Origin: Enhygromyxa salina
GTDB taxonomy: Bacteria; Myxococcota_A; Polyangia; Nannocystales; Nannocystaceae
DNA length: 45,060 nucleotides
Direction of reading: 5' to 3'
Assembly (NCBI RefSeq): GCF_002994635.1
Contig: NZ_PVNL01000126.1
Coordinates: 1-45,060 of the forward strand
Below, piece after piece: positions 37,330-45,060 of the stretch. A model generated the notes under the pieces. The model saw only the letters and a list, made by a program, of their open reading frames with translations, had not been told where the DNA came from and did no database searches. The translations under genes were made by a program, and so were the position numbers. Within the stretch, counting starts at the first letter, position 1, and each line of letters starts with the position of its first letter.

Positions 37330-40300
37330 ATGCGACTCATGACCGAATATCCAAAATTCTCGGAGACGTTTTTGATTACAGCCGAGAACCCGCTGCTCAG
37401 TGGCCATGTCGTGTATGGCCGCAGCCTGTTGCCAGGCGTGGGGTATGTCGACCTCGTCTTGCAGGTGCTCGCCCGTCAGGGGTTCCCGATGCACGAGCTC
37501 GAGCTTCGCAAGCTGACGATCTTTGCGCCGTTGGTGGCGGAGCAGGGCGCCCCGGTACAGACGACGGTCGCGGGCCAGCCCGTGGGCACGGGGGGCTGGC
37601 GCGTCGAGGTGCGGAGTCGACGAGAAGGGGACGCGACGGAGGTGCTCCACGCCGTCGTCGAGGCTGTCGCGTGCGAGCCCAAGCACTTCACGGGCCGGCT
37701 CGCGCTGCCCGTGGCACGACCCCGTGAATTCACGTCGCTGACGGAGATCTACGGGTGGTGCAAGAACCAGGATCTTCGCCACTCGGGCATCATGAAGGTC
37801 GAGGGCGGGGTCCATCATCGCTCCGACGACTGGGTCGCCGAGGTCGAGCTCGGCGCCGCCTACCACGGCACGACCAGCTCGTTTTTGTTTCACCCGGCGC
37901 TGTTCGAAGCCGGCCTGCTCGGGGGTGGCGTCGCGATCGGCATGCTGTTTCCCGGCGATGACGGGCCCGGGCTCTACCTTCCGCTGATGTTCGAGTCGTT
38001 CCGCGCGGCGGGTGGGCTCGGCAAGCGCTGCTACGTCCGTGTGCCGACGGACTCGGTTCATCGCGACGAGGAGCTGGTCCGCTTGCGCGTCGAGTTCTAC
38101 GACGAAGCGGGGGTCCAGGTCGCGGAGATCGGCCAGTTCGTGGGCAAGCGGGTGCGGGTGGCGAGCTCCCTCGACGTTCGCGAAGGGAGCGGTGAGGCGA
38201 GGCAGAGCTCGGCCCCGCGCCCAGCGGGGGCCCAGGCCACCCGACCCGAGGCGGGTCCGCCAGCGGGGGTCGTGGGGATCTTGCAAGGCCTCGTCGCCTC
38301 GGCGGTGGGGCTCGAGCCAGACCAGGTCGAGGTCGACCTGGGTTACTACGAGCTGGGTCTGGCCTCGGCCGACCTGCTCCACATCGTCGCGGCGCTGGAG
38401 ACCGAGCTGTCGCTCTCGCTGTCGCCGACGATCATGTTCGAACACCGGACGATCGCCGAGCTCGCCGAGATGCTGGAGGCGCAGCTGCCGGTCGATCACC
38501 CCGCGCTCACGGGGGCCAGTGAGCCGCTCGTGTCGGCGATGGAGCAGGCCGAGGCAGAGGGGCTCGCGAGCCCGAGCGCCCGGATCGCTCCGCCCGAGCG
38601 CCCGGCATCGGCATCGGCTGCGGCATCGGCATCGGCTGCGGCATCGGCATCGGCATCGGCTTCGGTGCCGGCTCCGGCTTCGGTGCCCGCTCCGGCTTCG
38701 GTGCCCGCTCCGGCTCCAGCGGTCGTCGGGAGCACGGCGCAGTGGCGGGACACCGTGGTTGCCACGGTGACCGAGGACGTCGCCGAGCTGCTCGCGGTCC
38801 CGGCTGGGCACATCGGCGCGAGGGTCGAATTTCAGGAGCTGGGGCTCGACTGGAGCAACCTCGTCGAGCTCGCCGAGCGTCTCGACGCGCGCTACGACGT
38901 GCGCCTGCCTCAGGCATTGTTTGCCGAGCTGCGGACGATCGATGCCGTCGCCGCCCACCTCGTTGCGAGCCATCGGGACCATCTGGGGCAGGCCCAGAGC
39001 CCGAGCTCGTCGGTGGGCACTGCCGCCGCCGGGCCGCCAGTGGGCGGGTGGTTGCGCCCGTCGGGCCAGAGCGCGAAGGGGGGGCTGCGCCTGCGTGGTC
39101 ACCTGTCGGGCGACGAGCCCTTCCTCGCAGGCCACCGCGTCGCAGGCCAGCGCGTGCTCCCGGGGGTTGCCCACCTCGAGCTGGCTCGGGCGGCCTTCGC
39201 CGAGCTCAGGCAAGCGCCCGAGCTCGGTGCGGTCGAGCTGCGCGATGTCGTGTGGTTGCGCCCGGTCGTGGCGGGGGCGGGCGGCGTCGAGCTCGAGCTC
39301 GAGCTCGACGAGCACACGACGGGCGCCCACAGCTTCGAGATCTACAGTCTCGACGACCAGGGCGAGCGGACGCTGTGCAGCGAGGGGCGGATCACGCCCA
39401 GGGTCGAGGGCGCGCGCGCGTCCGTCGAGCTCGCGGGCCTGCGCGCGCGCTGCAGCGAGGCCCGCTTCGACGCCGAGCAGATCTACGCCCGCTACGCCGA
39501 GCTCGGCCTCGACTACGGCCAGGATCACCGGGCCCTCGCCGAACTCGCGATTGGGCATGACGAGACCGGGCGCCCCGAGGTCCTCGCGCGCCTCGAGCTG
39601 CCGCCGGCCTCGGCTGGGCTCGGCGCGTGGGCGCTCAATCCCGCGACCCTCGACGGCGCGCTGCAGGCGACGATCGGGCTGTGGCTCACGGAGCAGGGCA
39701 GCGGCAGCCTGGCGCTGCCCTTCGTGCTCGAGCGCCTCGAGCTCCTCGCGCCGATCCCCGCGCGCGCCTACGCGTGGATCCGCCATCGCGCGGGCCGGGC
39801 CACGGACACCAAGTCGGCCCGCCTCGAGCTCAGCATCTGCGACGAGCGTGGGCGCGTGTGTGCGCAGCTCGTCGGCCTGAGCACGCGAGCCGTGTCGCGG
39901 CGGAGCGAGGCGCCGGCCCCGGGCCCGGCGCACGAGGCCGTCGTCGGCCCGCGCGCGGCGGCTTCACGGCCCGAGATCGCGATCGTCGGGCTTGGCGGCC
40001 GCTACCCCGAGGCTCCCGACCTCGACGCGTTCTGGGCCAACCTCCGCGAAGGTCGCGACTGCATCCGCGAGGTCCCTGCCGAGCGCTGGGACCACGAGCG
40101 CTACGCCGAGGGCGAGGGCTACACGACCTGTAAGTGGGGCGGGTTCCTCGACGAGATCGATCGCTTTGATCCGCTGTTCTTCCAGATCTCCAAGCTCGAG
40201 GCCGAGTACCTCGATCCCCAAGAGCGGATCTTTCTCGAGTGTGCTCACCACACGCTCGAGGACGCGGGCTACACCGGCGACGCGCTCGGCCGCGCCGTCG

Positions 40301-43300
40301 GGGTGTTCGTCGCGGTCATGTACCAGGAGTACCCGCTGCTCGGGGCCGAGGCCCAAGGGCGGGGGCAGCAAGTCGCGCTGTGGGGCAGCGCGTCGACCAT
40401 CGCCAACCGCGTGTCCTATTTCTATGACTTCCACGGGCCGAGCATGGCCGTGGACACCATGTGCTCGTCGTCGCTCACGGCGATCCACCTGGCCTGCGAG
40501 GCGATCGCCAGCGGGCAGTGCGAGGCCGCGCTGGCCGGCGGGGTCAACCTCAGCTTGCACCCCAACAAGTACATGGTCCTCAGTCAGCGCCAGTTCCTGG
40601 CCCACGACGGGCGCTGTCGCAGCTTCGGTGTCGGCGGCGACGGCTACGTGCCGGGGGAGGGCGTGGGCGCGGTCCTGCTCAAGCCGCTCGCCAAGGCGCT
40701 CGCCGACGGCGACCATGTCTACGGGGTCATCGCCGGGACGGCGCTCAACCATGGCGGACGAACCTCGGGCTACTCGGTCCCGACCCCGACCGCCCAGGGC
40801 GAGGTGATCGTCGCGGCGCTCGAGCGCGCGGGCGTCGATCCGCGGGCGCTGAGCTACCTCGAAGCCCACGGCACGGGGACCTCGCTCGGCGATCCGATCG
40901 AGATCGCGGGCCTGAGCAAGGCATTTGGCGACGCGGGCGGGGCCCCGGACAACTGCGCGATCGGATCGGTCAAGTCGAACATCGGCCACTGCGAGAGCGC
41001 GGCCGGGATCGCGGCGGTGACCAAGGTCCTGCTCCAGCTCCAGCACCGCGAGATCGTCCCGAGTCTCCACTCGGCCGAGCTCAACCCCCACATCGACTTC
41101 GAGCGCACCCCGCTGCGCGTGGTTCAGCGCCTCGAGCCATGGGAGCGACCGACGCTGCGGGTCGACGGCGTCGCGCGCCCCGGGCCGCGGATCGCCGGCG
41201 TGTCGAGCTTTGGCGGCGGAGGCTCCAACGCGCACGTCGTGATCCGCGAGCACGTGGCCGAGCGTCGCGCGACCGCGCCGGCTGGCTTGGGTCGCCCGGC
41301 GCTGTTCGTGCTCTCGGCCGAGCGCGAGGCCCAGCTCGTCGAGCTCGCCGGGCGCCTCGAGGCTCGGCTCGCGGCCTTGGAGCCCGAGCAGCTGCACGAC
41401 GTCGCCTGGACCCTCCAGATCGGGCGCATGGCCCTGCGCGAGCGCCTCGCGTTTGCGGCGAGCTCGGTGGCCGAGGCGCGGGCGCTGCTCGCAGCCGTGG
41501 CCGCGGGTCGGTTGGACGGGCCGGGGCTGGTGCGGGGCCGGGCGGCGCCCGCGGGCGCGCGGGCGGGTGCTTCGCTGAACGCGAAGCTGGCCGCGTGGAC
41601 CGAGCGTGGCGAGGCCGAGGGGCTGCTGCGCGCCTGGGTCAGCGGTGCGCGCGTGAGCTGGAAGCTCGCGCAGCAGGGCGAGCGTCGGCGGGTGAGCCTG
41701 CCGGGCTACCCCTTCGCCCGCGAGCGCTGCTGGATCGAGCTCGACGTCGACGCGGACCGGTCCGCGCCAACCCGGGCCTCGCTGGCATCCGCGCCTGCGC
41801 TCGCGTCGGTGGACGGCGCCGAGCTGATGCTGCTGCGTCCGCAGTGGGTCGCCCGCGCGCTCGGGGGTGGGCTCAGCCAGTCCTTCGCGGCCCATCGCGT
41901 GGTGGCCCTCGGGGACTGCCCGGCGCGCGCGCGGGCCGAGCTGCGCGCGGCCTTGCCGGCGACCGTGAGCTGCGAGTTCATCGAGCTCGGGGCCGGCTCG
42001 CTCGACGAGCAGTGCACCGCCGCGATCGAGGCGGTGTTCGAGCGTGTCCGTGGGTTGCTCGTGCGCGGGGGCTTCCGCCAGCCCGAGCTGCTGCAGGTCG
42101 TGCTGCTCGGGGATCCCGAGACGGCGCTCGAGCGCGAGCGCCTCGCCTGTTTCGGCGCGGTCATGGGCGTGCTCGACAGCGCCCGGCGCGAGAATGGGCT
42201 GCTGCGCACGCAGCTGCTCGATTGCCTCGACGGGGCCGTCGGCCAGGCTCTCGCGGATCGGCTGGTGGCCGAGGCCGAGGCGCCCGAGCTCGAGGCCCAC
42301 GTGCGCTACAGCGAGGGCCGGCGCGAGGTCTCGCGCCTGACCGAGCTCAGCGCGGACACCCAGCCCGCGGCGGCGTGGCGCGACGGTGGGGTCTATCTGG
42401 TGACCGGCGGGGCCGGGGCGCTCGGGCTGATCGTGGCCGAGGAGATCGCCGCGACGACCCACGGCGCGAGCGTGATCCTGAGCGGGCGCTCGGCGCTCGG
42501 TGAGCGCCAGCGCCGGGCCCTCGACGAGCTCCGCGCTGCCGGGCTGCGCGTGGACTACCAGCGCTGCGACGTCGCGCGCCGCGAGCAGGTCGCTCGCTTG
42601 CTCGACCACGCTCGCGCCAACTACGGCGCGCTGACGGGCATCGTCCACAGCGCCGGGGTCCTCGACGATGGCTTCGTGGTCCGCAAGCGCCCCGCCCAGG
42701 TGCGGGCCGTGCTCGCGCCCAAGATCGCGGGCCTCGTCGCGCTCGACGAGCTCAGCCGCGCGGACGAACTCGAGCTGTTCGTGTGCTTCTCGTCGATCGC
42801 CTCGGTGTTCGGCAACCCAGGTCAGAGCGACTACGCGGCAGCCAACGCGTTCATGGACGCCTACGCGGCCTATCGCCGTCGGCTGGTCGCGGCGGGCGAG
42901 CGCGCAGGCGCGAGCGTGTCGATCAATTGGCCGCTGTGGGACGCGGGGGGCATGGGCCAGACCCCGGCCGTGCGCGAGCAGCTGCGCGAGGCTGGGCTCG
43001 TGCCCCTGGCGACGCACGAGGGAGTCCGGGCGCTGCGCCACGCCCTCGACCCCCGCGGTACCGTTGGCCAGGCCCGCCTGGTCGTGCTCGCCGGGCAGCG
43101 CCGTGTGCTCGCCGAGCTGACCCGGGACGCGGCCCCGGTGTCCGAGCCGGTCGCGGACGAGCGTGACCTCGGGGCGCCCTCGTCGGTGCTCGTCGAGCGG
43201 GCCGTGGGTTTGTTTCGCCGGATGGTCGCCCGCGCGCTCAAGCTCGATCCCGAGCGCATCGATCCCGACACGCCGCTCGAGCGCTACGGGCTCGACTCGG

Positions 43301-45060
43301 TCCTCGCGGTCAAGCTGACGTCGAGCCTCGAGCGTGACTTCGGCGAGCTTCCGCGGACGCTGTTGTTCGAGGTCGAGACGCTGCGCGAGCTCGTGCGCGA
43401 CCTCGATCAGCGCCGGCCTGGGGCCCTGGCCAAGCTCGTCGGTGAGGCCGTGGTCGCGCCGGGTGGTGAGGACGTGGTCGCGTCGGTTGACGAGGCTCCC
43501 GCGTCGCGCCGGGCTGTCCCGGCGCGGGCGAGCGCCGCGTCCGAGTCACAGGCCGTGGCGATCATCGGGATCAGCGGCCGCTATCCCCAAGCCGCCGATC
43601 TCGACGAGTTTTGGGCCAACCTCCGCGCGGGCAAGGACTGCGTCACCGAGGTTCCCGCCGAGCGCTGGTCCGGGTCGGGAGCTGACCGCCAGTGGTGGGG
43701 GGGCTTTCTCGATGGCGTCGACCGCTTCGATCCACTGTTCTTCGGGATCTCGCCGCGCGAAGCGTCGATGATGGATCCGCAGCAGCGCCTGTTCTTGACC
43801 ACGACGTGGCACTTGCTCGAGCGCAGCGGCGTGACCCAGGCCGCGCTCGACCAGCGCTATGGCCGTCGGGTGGGTGTGTACGTGGGCGCGTCGAGCCAGC
43901 TCTACCGTCCACAGGGACCCGACGCCGCGAGCACGGCGCTGACGGCCACGGCCTCCTACAACCTGATCGCCAACCGCGTGTCGCACTTTTTTGGTCTCGA
44001 GGGGCCGAGCCTGGCGGTCGACAGCATGTGCACGTCGGCGGCGATGGCCATCCACCTCGCCTGCGTCGATCTGCTCCGCGGTGAGGCCGAGCTCGCGATC
44101 GCGGGCGGCGTCAATTTGGCGATTCACCCGGACAAGTACGTCGCGCTCGCGCAGATGGGCCTGCTCGGCAGCGAGCCCGGCAGTCGCAGCTATCGCGCGG
44201 GCGATGGCTACCTGCCGGCCGAGGGCGTGGGCGCGGTCTTGCTCAAGCCCCTCGACGCGGCGGTGCGCGACGGCGACGAGCTGCTCGCGGTGATCCGTGG
44301 GACCGCGTCCCGCCACAGCGGCCGGGCCAAGGGCTTCATGACCCCGAGCTACCGCGTGCGCGTCGCGACCATGCGGCGAGCGCTGGCCCAGGCCCAGCTC
44401 GAGCCCGCGGACATCAGCTACGTCGAGGACGCCGCCGATGGCTCGACCCTGACCGACGAGGTCGGGATCTCGGCGCTGCGCGAGCTGTTTCGTGGCGGCG
44501 ATGAGCCCGTCGTCGTGGGCACGGTCAAGTCCAACCTCGGTCACCCCGAGGCGGCCTCGGGCATCGCCCAGCTGACCAAGGTCGTGCTGCAGCTCGCCCA
44601 CGAGGAGCTCGCGCCGCTCGTCGAGGTCGGTCAGCCGAACCCGCAGCTCGGGCTCGACGGCTCGGGGCTCGAGCTGTGCACGCAGCTGCGTCCGTGGCGG
44701 TCGCGTGGCTCGGGCGAGGCCCCGCGCCGGGCGCTGATCAACTCGGTCGCCGCGGGCGGCAGCCACGTCAGCCTCGTCATCGAGGAGCCGCCGGCAGCTC
44801 CGGTCCAGGTCGCGAGCCCCGCCGACGCGCGTCCGCAGCTGGTGGTCCTCTCGGCCAAGCGCCCGGCCGGCCTGCGCCTGGCCGCGCAGCGCCTCCACGA
44901 CCACGCGGCGACGAGCGTGGACCACGAGCTGGCGGACCTCGCCTATACGACCCAGCTCGGTCGGGAGCCGTTGGGCGAGCGCCTCGCGGTCGTCGCGGGC
45001 TCGGTCGCCGAGCTGCGCGAGGCCCTCGCCGCCTATCTCGTCGCGTCGGCGCCCGCGGGC
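37330..45060 (+). CDS. trans-AT type modular polyketide synthase, 5' part
   Basis: The frame is open for 2577 residues and runs off the window. ATG 37330 or ATG 37339 may be the start; neither has a clear ribosome-binding site. Domains in order: a DH-like hotdog (His26, but Glu193 and Leu197 replace Asp and Gln); ACP1 (Ser346 in GLAS); ACP2 with Trp508 where the phosphopantetheine Ser should be; DH2 (His602, Asp775, Gln779); KS1 (Cys1045, His1180, His1220); KR (GGAGALG from 1693, LDD 1778-1780, Tyr1835); ACP3 (Ser1990); KS2 (Cys2234, Ala2368 replacing the first His, His2405). No acyltransferase follows KS1: its linker leads straight to LPGYPFARERCW. A separate acyltransferase must therefore act in trans. 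The product is unknown. Confidence 0.95.
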   Translation, partial: MRLMTEYPKFSETFLITAENPLLSGHVVYGRSLLPGVGYVDLVLQVLARQGFPMHELELRKLTIFAPLVAEQGAPVQTTVAGQPVGTGGWRVEVRSRREGDATEVLHAVVEAVACEPKHFTGRLALPVARPREFTSLTEIYGWCKNQDLRHSGIMKVEGGVHHRSDDWVAEVELGAAYHGTTSSFLFHPALFEAGLLGGGVAIGMLFPGDDGPGLYLPLMFESFRAAGGLGKRCYVRVPTDSVHRDEELVRLRVEFYDEAGVQVAEIGQFVGKRVRVASSLDVREGSGEARQSSAPRPAGAQATRPEAGPPAGVVGILQGLVASAVGLEPDQVEVDLGYYELGLASADLLHIVAALETELSLSLSPTIMFEHRTIAELAEMLEAQLPVDHPALTGASEPLVSAMEQAEAEGLASPSARIAPPERPASASAAASASAAASASASASVPAPASVPAPASVPAPAPAVVGSTAQWRDTVVATVTEDVAELLAVPAGHIGARVEFQELGLDWSNLVELAERLDARYDVRLPQALFAELRTIDAVAAHLVASHRDHLGQAQSPSSSVGTAAAGPPVGGWLRPSGQSAKGGLRLRGHLSGDEPFLAGHRVAGQRVLPGVAHLELARAAFAELRQAPELGAVELRDVVWLRPVVAGAGGVELELELDEHTTGAHSFEIYSLDDQGERTLCSEGRITPRVEGARASVELAGLRARCSEARFDAEQIYARYAELGLDYGQDHRALAELAIGHDETGRPEVLARLELPPASAGLGAWALNPATLDGALQATIGLWLTEQGSGSLALPFVLERLELLAPIPARAYAWIRHRAGRATDTKSARLELSICDERGRVCAQLVGLSTRAVSRRSEAPAPGPAHEAVVGPRAAASRPEIAIVGLGGRYPEAPDLDAFWANLREGRDCIREVPAERWDHERYAEGEGYTTCKWGGFLDEIDRFDPLFFQISKLEAEYLDPQERIFLECAHHTLEDAGYTGDALGRAVGVFVAVMYQEYPLLGAEAQGRGQQVALWGSASTIANRVSYFYDFHGPSMAVDTMCSSSLTAIHLACEAIASGQCEAALAGGVNLSLHPNKYMVLSQRQFLAHDGRCRSFGVGGDGYVPGEGVGAVLLKPLAKALADGDHVYGVIAGTALNHGGRTSGYSVPTPTAQGEVIVAALERAGVDPRALSYLEAHGTGTSLGDPIEIAGLSKAFGDAGGAPDNCAIGSVKSNIGHCESAAGIAAVTKVLLQLQHREIVPSLHSAELNPHIDFERTPLRVVQRLEPWERPTLRVDGVARPGPRIAGVSSFGGGGSNAHVVIREHVAERRATAPAGLGRPALFVLSAEREAQLVELAGRLEARLAALEPEQLHDVAWTLQIGRMALRERLAFAASSVAEARALLAAVAAGRLDGPGLVRGRAAPAGARAGASLNAKLAAWTERGEAEGLLRAWVSGARVSWKLAQQGERRRVSLPGYPFARERCWIELDVDADRSAPTRASLASAPALASVDGAELMLLRPQWVARALGGGLSQSFAAHRVVALGDCPARARAELRAALPATVSCEFIELGAGSLDEQCTAAIEAVFERVRGLLVRGGFRQPELLQVVLLGDPETALERERLACFGAVMGVLDSARRENGLLRTQLLDCLDGAVGQALADRLVAEAEAPELEAHVRYSEGRREVSRLTELSADTQPAAAWRDGGVYLVTGGAGALGLIVAEEIAATTHGASVILSGRSALGERQRRALDELRAAGLRVDYQRCDVARREQVARLLDHARANYGALTGIVHSAGVLDDGFVVRKRPAQVRAVLAPKIAGLVALDELSRADELELFVCFSSIASVFGNPGQSDYAAANAFMDAYAAYRRRLVAAGERAGASVSINWPLWDAGGMGQTPAVREQLREAGLVPLATHEGVRALRHALDPRGTVGQARLVVLAGQRRVLAELTRDAAPVSEPVADERDLGAPSSVLVERAVGLFRRMVARALKLDPERIDPDTPLERYGLDSVLAVKLTSSLERDFGELPRTLLFEVETLRELVRDLDQRRPGALAKLVGEAVVAPGGEDVVASVDEAPASRRAVPARASAASESQAVAIIGISGRYPQAADLDEFWANLRAGKDCVTEVPAERWSGSGADRQWWGGFLDGVDRFDPLFFGISPREASMMDPQQRLFLTTTWHLLERSGVTQAALDQRYGRRVGVYVGASSQLYRPQGPDAASTALTATASYNLIANRVSHFFGLEGPSLAVDSMCTSAAMAIHLACVDLLRGEAELAIAGGVNLAIHPDKYVALAQMGLLGSEPGSRSYRAGDGYLPAEGVGAVLLKPLDAAVRDGDELLAVIRGTASRHSGRAKGFMTPSYRVRVATMRRALAQAQLEPADISYVEDAADGSTLTDEVGISALRELFRGGDEPVVVGTVKSNLGHPEAASGIAQLTKVVLQLAHEELAPLVEVGQPNPQLGLDGSGLELCTQLRPWRSRGSGEAPRRALINSVAAGGSHVSLVIEEPPAAPVQVASPADARPQLVVLSAKRPAGLRLAAQRLHDHAATSVDHELADLAYTTQLGREPLGERLAVVAGSVAELREALAAYLVASAPAG
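38605..38712 (+). repeat. coding hexamer and 18-bp repeats in PKS linker
   Basis: Ten GCATCG-like hexamers (38605-38664), with the last, GCTTCG, opening three 18-bp units (starts 38659, 38677, 38695), encode an Ala-Ser-rich then Val-Pro-Ala-Pro linker between ACP1 and the degenerate ACP2. All units are multiples of three, so copy-number change would alter linker length without a frameshift. Confidence 0.85.

Noticed and set aside
41270..41700. An acyltransferase domain after KS1
   Set aside because: Only about 150 residues separate the KS end from the LPGYPF linker and no GHSxG motif is present. It is the flanking linker seen in trans-AT synthases.

Overview
The window is about 45 kb of very GC-rich bacterial chromosome. 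It most likely comes from a myxobacterium of the Nannocystis/Enhygromyxa/Plesiocystis kind. This is an inference from several traits: outer-membrane lipoproteins with long Gly-Asp spacers (GDGDGDPGDGD) and Cys-rich domains, eukaryote-like Ser/Thr kinases fused to ATPase and TPR regions, HEAT-repeat proteins, and a modular polyketide synthase. No rRNA, tRNA, CRISPR array or intact insertion sequence was seen.

Positions 1-15224 are mostly housekeeping and envelope genes. They run: the 3' end of tilS; ftsH; a translationally coupled pair on the minus strand (ECF sigma factor, then a TlpA-like thioredoxin lipoprotein); an exported HEAT-repeat protein; a minus-strand pair made of a membrane HEAT protein and a pseudokinase with a GYF_2-like domain and a C-terminal membrane anchor; a VanW-family protein; a SPOR-domain protein with a strong terminator; and mutS.

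Positions 15333-27297 are an envelope and lipoprotein region. It holds a Cys-rich lipoprotein, a beta-propeller/thioredoxin-like lipoprotein, an EVE-domain protein and a charged lipoprotein. Then comes a minus-strand operon (a repeat-rich membrane protein, a class A penicillin-binding protein and a small membrane protein) with a recognisable sigma70-type promoter and a TTG start. Next are two tandem paralogous lipoproteins sharing 26 cysteines, and another small lipoprotein.

Positions 27338-36016 are two giant minus-strand Ser/Thr kinases of about 1290 and 1460 residues. The gap between them is filled with two families of tandem DNA repeats. The first kinase has an intact P-loop ATPase. The second keeps an apparently active kinase domain but carries a decayed P-loop ATPase and a region resembling a decayed class III nucleotide cyclase.

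Positions 36017-37329 hold no convincing gene. They contain a perfect 32-bp palindrome and a LexA-like inverted repeat. From 37330 to the window end a trans-AT type polyketide synthase runs off the edge, with 2577 residues visible. The domain order is DH-like, ACP, degenerate ACP, DH, KS, KR, ACP, KS without its HGTGT histidine. The KS-KR-ACP-KS0 order is that of a dehydrating bimodule, which predicts a DH and ACP just beyond the window. The most unusual items are this synthase's set of degenerate domains, the kinase with a decayed ATPase and cyclase-like region, and the pseudokinase next to the HEAT membrane protein.
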